Assembly: GCA_016292575.1 (NCBI GenBank)
Contig: JAEDIH010000125.1
Span: 1 to 5,129, forward strand
DNA length: 5,129 nucleotides
Origin: Clostridiaceae bacterium
GTDB taxonomy: Bacteria > Bacillota > Clostridia > Oscillospirales > Acutalibacteraceae
Direction of reading: 5' to 3'
Positions within the stretch are counted from its first letter, which is position 1. Every line of letters begins with the position of its first letter. Shown one piece after another: positions 4,456 to 5,129 of this stretch. Both the position numbers and the translations under genes were made by a program. The notes beneath the pieces were generated by a model. That model saw only the letters and a program-made list of their open reading frames with translations. It ran no database searches and was not told where the DNA came from.

Positions 4456-5129
4456 ATGAAGATAATTTACGAGGATTCAAACGGACGTGAAAACGAAAAC
4501 CGAATGAACAAAAAAACCTCAGGCGATTCATTTTCACGCTCGAACGTGCCGCCTGCGGTCAGAAGCGTCCGCTCCTCCAAAAGCACAAAAAAGGAGACGC
4601 AGCGCATTTCTGCCGGTGTTCCGGAGGAAAAAAGCGTTCCGGACGAAAAACCACAGCCCGAAAAGCCGCAGAACGAGCAGCCTGCGCCCGAGCCGGAGTT
4701 CAAGCTTACCGATGAGCAGGTGGCTATACTGCTGCGGCAGTATCTGAACGCCAATCCCGATCTTGCCGCAAAAGCGGAAAACGCACAGACCGAACCGAAA
4801 CCGCAGTCTAAGGAGCTTACGCCTGATTCCGGAAAGAAAAACGCCGGAACAAGAATAGTTTTCCAAAGTCCGGACTTTGATCTGCCGGAGGACGCAATGC
4901 CGAAACAGCCGCGCAGCGGTGTAGTCATTCCCACTGTTGACGATTACGACTACGACGAAGACGACGAGCTTGACGAGGAGGACTTTTATCCGGCGCCGCA
5001 GCCGCCCAAAACGCTGCCAAGGGCAGGCTCTGTTGCAATAGATTATGTTGTTGATGAAATTGACATCAGCACACCGAAGAAGCCCTCAAACCTCAATGCT
5101 CTGAACAACAGCCGCGAAAAAACGGCGCC
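4456..5129 (+). CDS. Unrecognised Pro/Glu-rich acidic protein, N-terminal part (3' end outside window)
   Basis: The frame stays open from ATG 4456 to the right edge, 224 complete codons plus two bases, with no stop, so the length is unknown. It begins MKIIYEDSNG with no signal peptide or membrane segment in the visible part, so this region should be cytoplasmic. Visible parts in order: a basic, Ser/Thr/Lys-rich stretch (about 15-50); a Pro/Glu/Gln/Lys-rich stretch (55-81); a likely helical patch, LTDEQVAILLRQYLNANPDL (84-103); a short ordered-looking TRIVFQSPDFDLPE (132-145); an acidic run at 162-176 in which 12 of 15 residues are Asp or Glu; then GSVAIDYVVDEIDIST and KKPSN. Most of it looks disordered. 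Codon use resembles its neighbours and it follows cinA by 15 bases, so it is a genuine operon member. A membrane or catalytic domain could follow beyond the edge, but nothing here shows it. I do not recognise the family. Confidence 0.8.
   Translation, partial: MKIIYEDSNGRENENRMNKKTSGDSFSRSNVPPAVRSVRSSKSTKKETQRISAGVPEEKSVPDEKPQPEKPQNEQPAPEPEFKLTDEQVAILLRQYLNANPDLAAKAENAQTEPKPQSKELTPDSGKKNAGTRIVFQSPDFDLPEDAMPKQPRSGVVIPTVDDYDYDEDDELDEEDFYPAPQPPKTLPRAGSVAIDYVVDEIDISTPKKPSNLNALNNSREKTA

Noticed and set aside
4467..4934. Minus-strand frames opposite the last gene
   Set aside because: They are Ser/Phe/Cys-rich mirrors of the Pro/Glu-rich + strand gene, which has a ribosome binding site and operon position.
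1..5129. CRISPR array, tRNA or rRNA gene, insertion sequence, phage or defence genes
   Set aside because: No regularly spaced repeats, cloverleaf, rRNA-like sequence, transposase or terminal repeats were seen on either strand.

Overview
The window looks like a chromosomal stretch of a low-to-mid GC Gram-positive bacterium. The proteins resemble those of Clostridia, most likely a gut Oscillospiraceae/Ruminococcaceae-type organism. The support is a rhodanese-less ThiI ending in a CC-TVFTPK motif, a stand-alone cysteine desulfurase next to thiI, strong AGGAGG-type ribosome binding sites, and a TATAAT promoter with A-tracts. This placement is inference from protein style, not a database match.

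Layout: bases 1-393 hold the 3' end of a multi-pass membrane protein that resembles the DUF2238/YjdF group, closed by a clear intrinsic terminator at 455-494. Bases 394-776 carry no confident gene. They contain a possible 35-codon ORF (512-619), several inverted repeats, an A/T-tract stretch, and a well-formed promoter (TTGCAT, 17-base spacer, TATAAT) that fires into the next gene. From about 759 to the right edge everything reads on the + strand as one apparent operon: a cysteine desulfurase (786-1913), thiI (1934-3106), cinA (3154-4440), and a fourth gene of unknown function that runs off the window (4456-5129). The gaps are only 20, 47 and 15 bases, with no terminator visible between them.

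How the genes work together: the desulfurase takes sulfur from cysteine as a persulfide and most plausibly passes it to ThiI, which makes 4-thiouridine in tRNA. No TPP riboswitch fits in the roughly 18-27 base leader, and ThiI lacks the rhodanese domain, so tRNA thiolation is a better inference than thiamine synthesis. CinA (MoCF-like domain plus a PncC-like NMN deamidase domain) belongs to pyridine nucleotide recycling and has no obvious mechanistic link to the first two. The last gene encodes a Pro/Glu-rich, highly acidic, probably disordered N-terminal region with no family that I recognise.

I do not see a clearly new biological system here; most of the window is ordinary housekeeping. The parts that merit a second look are the unexplained 497-720 intergenic sequence, start-codon arrangements that repeat along the operon, and the unrecognised acidic protein.
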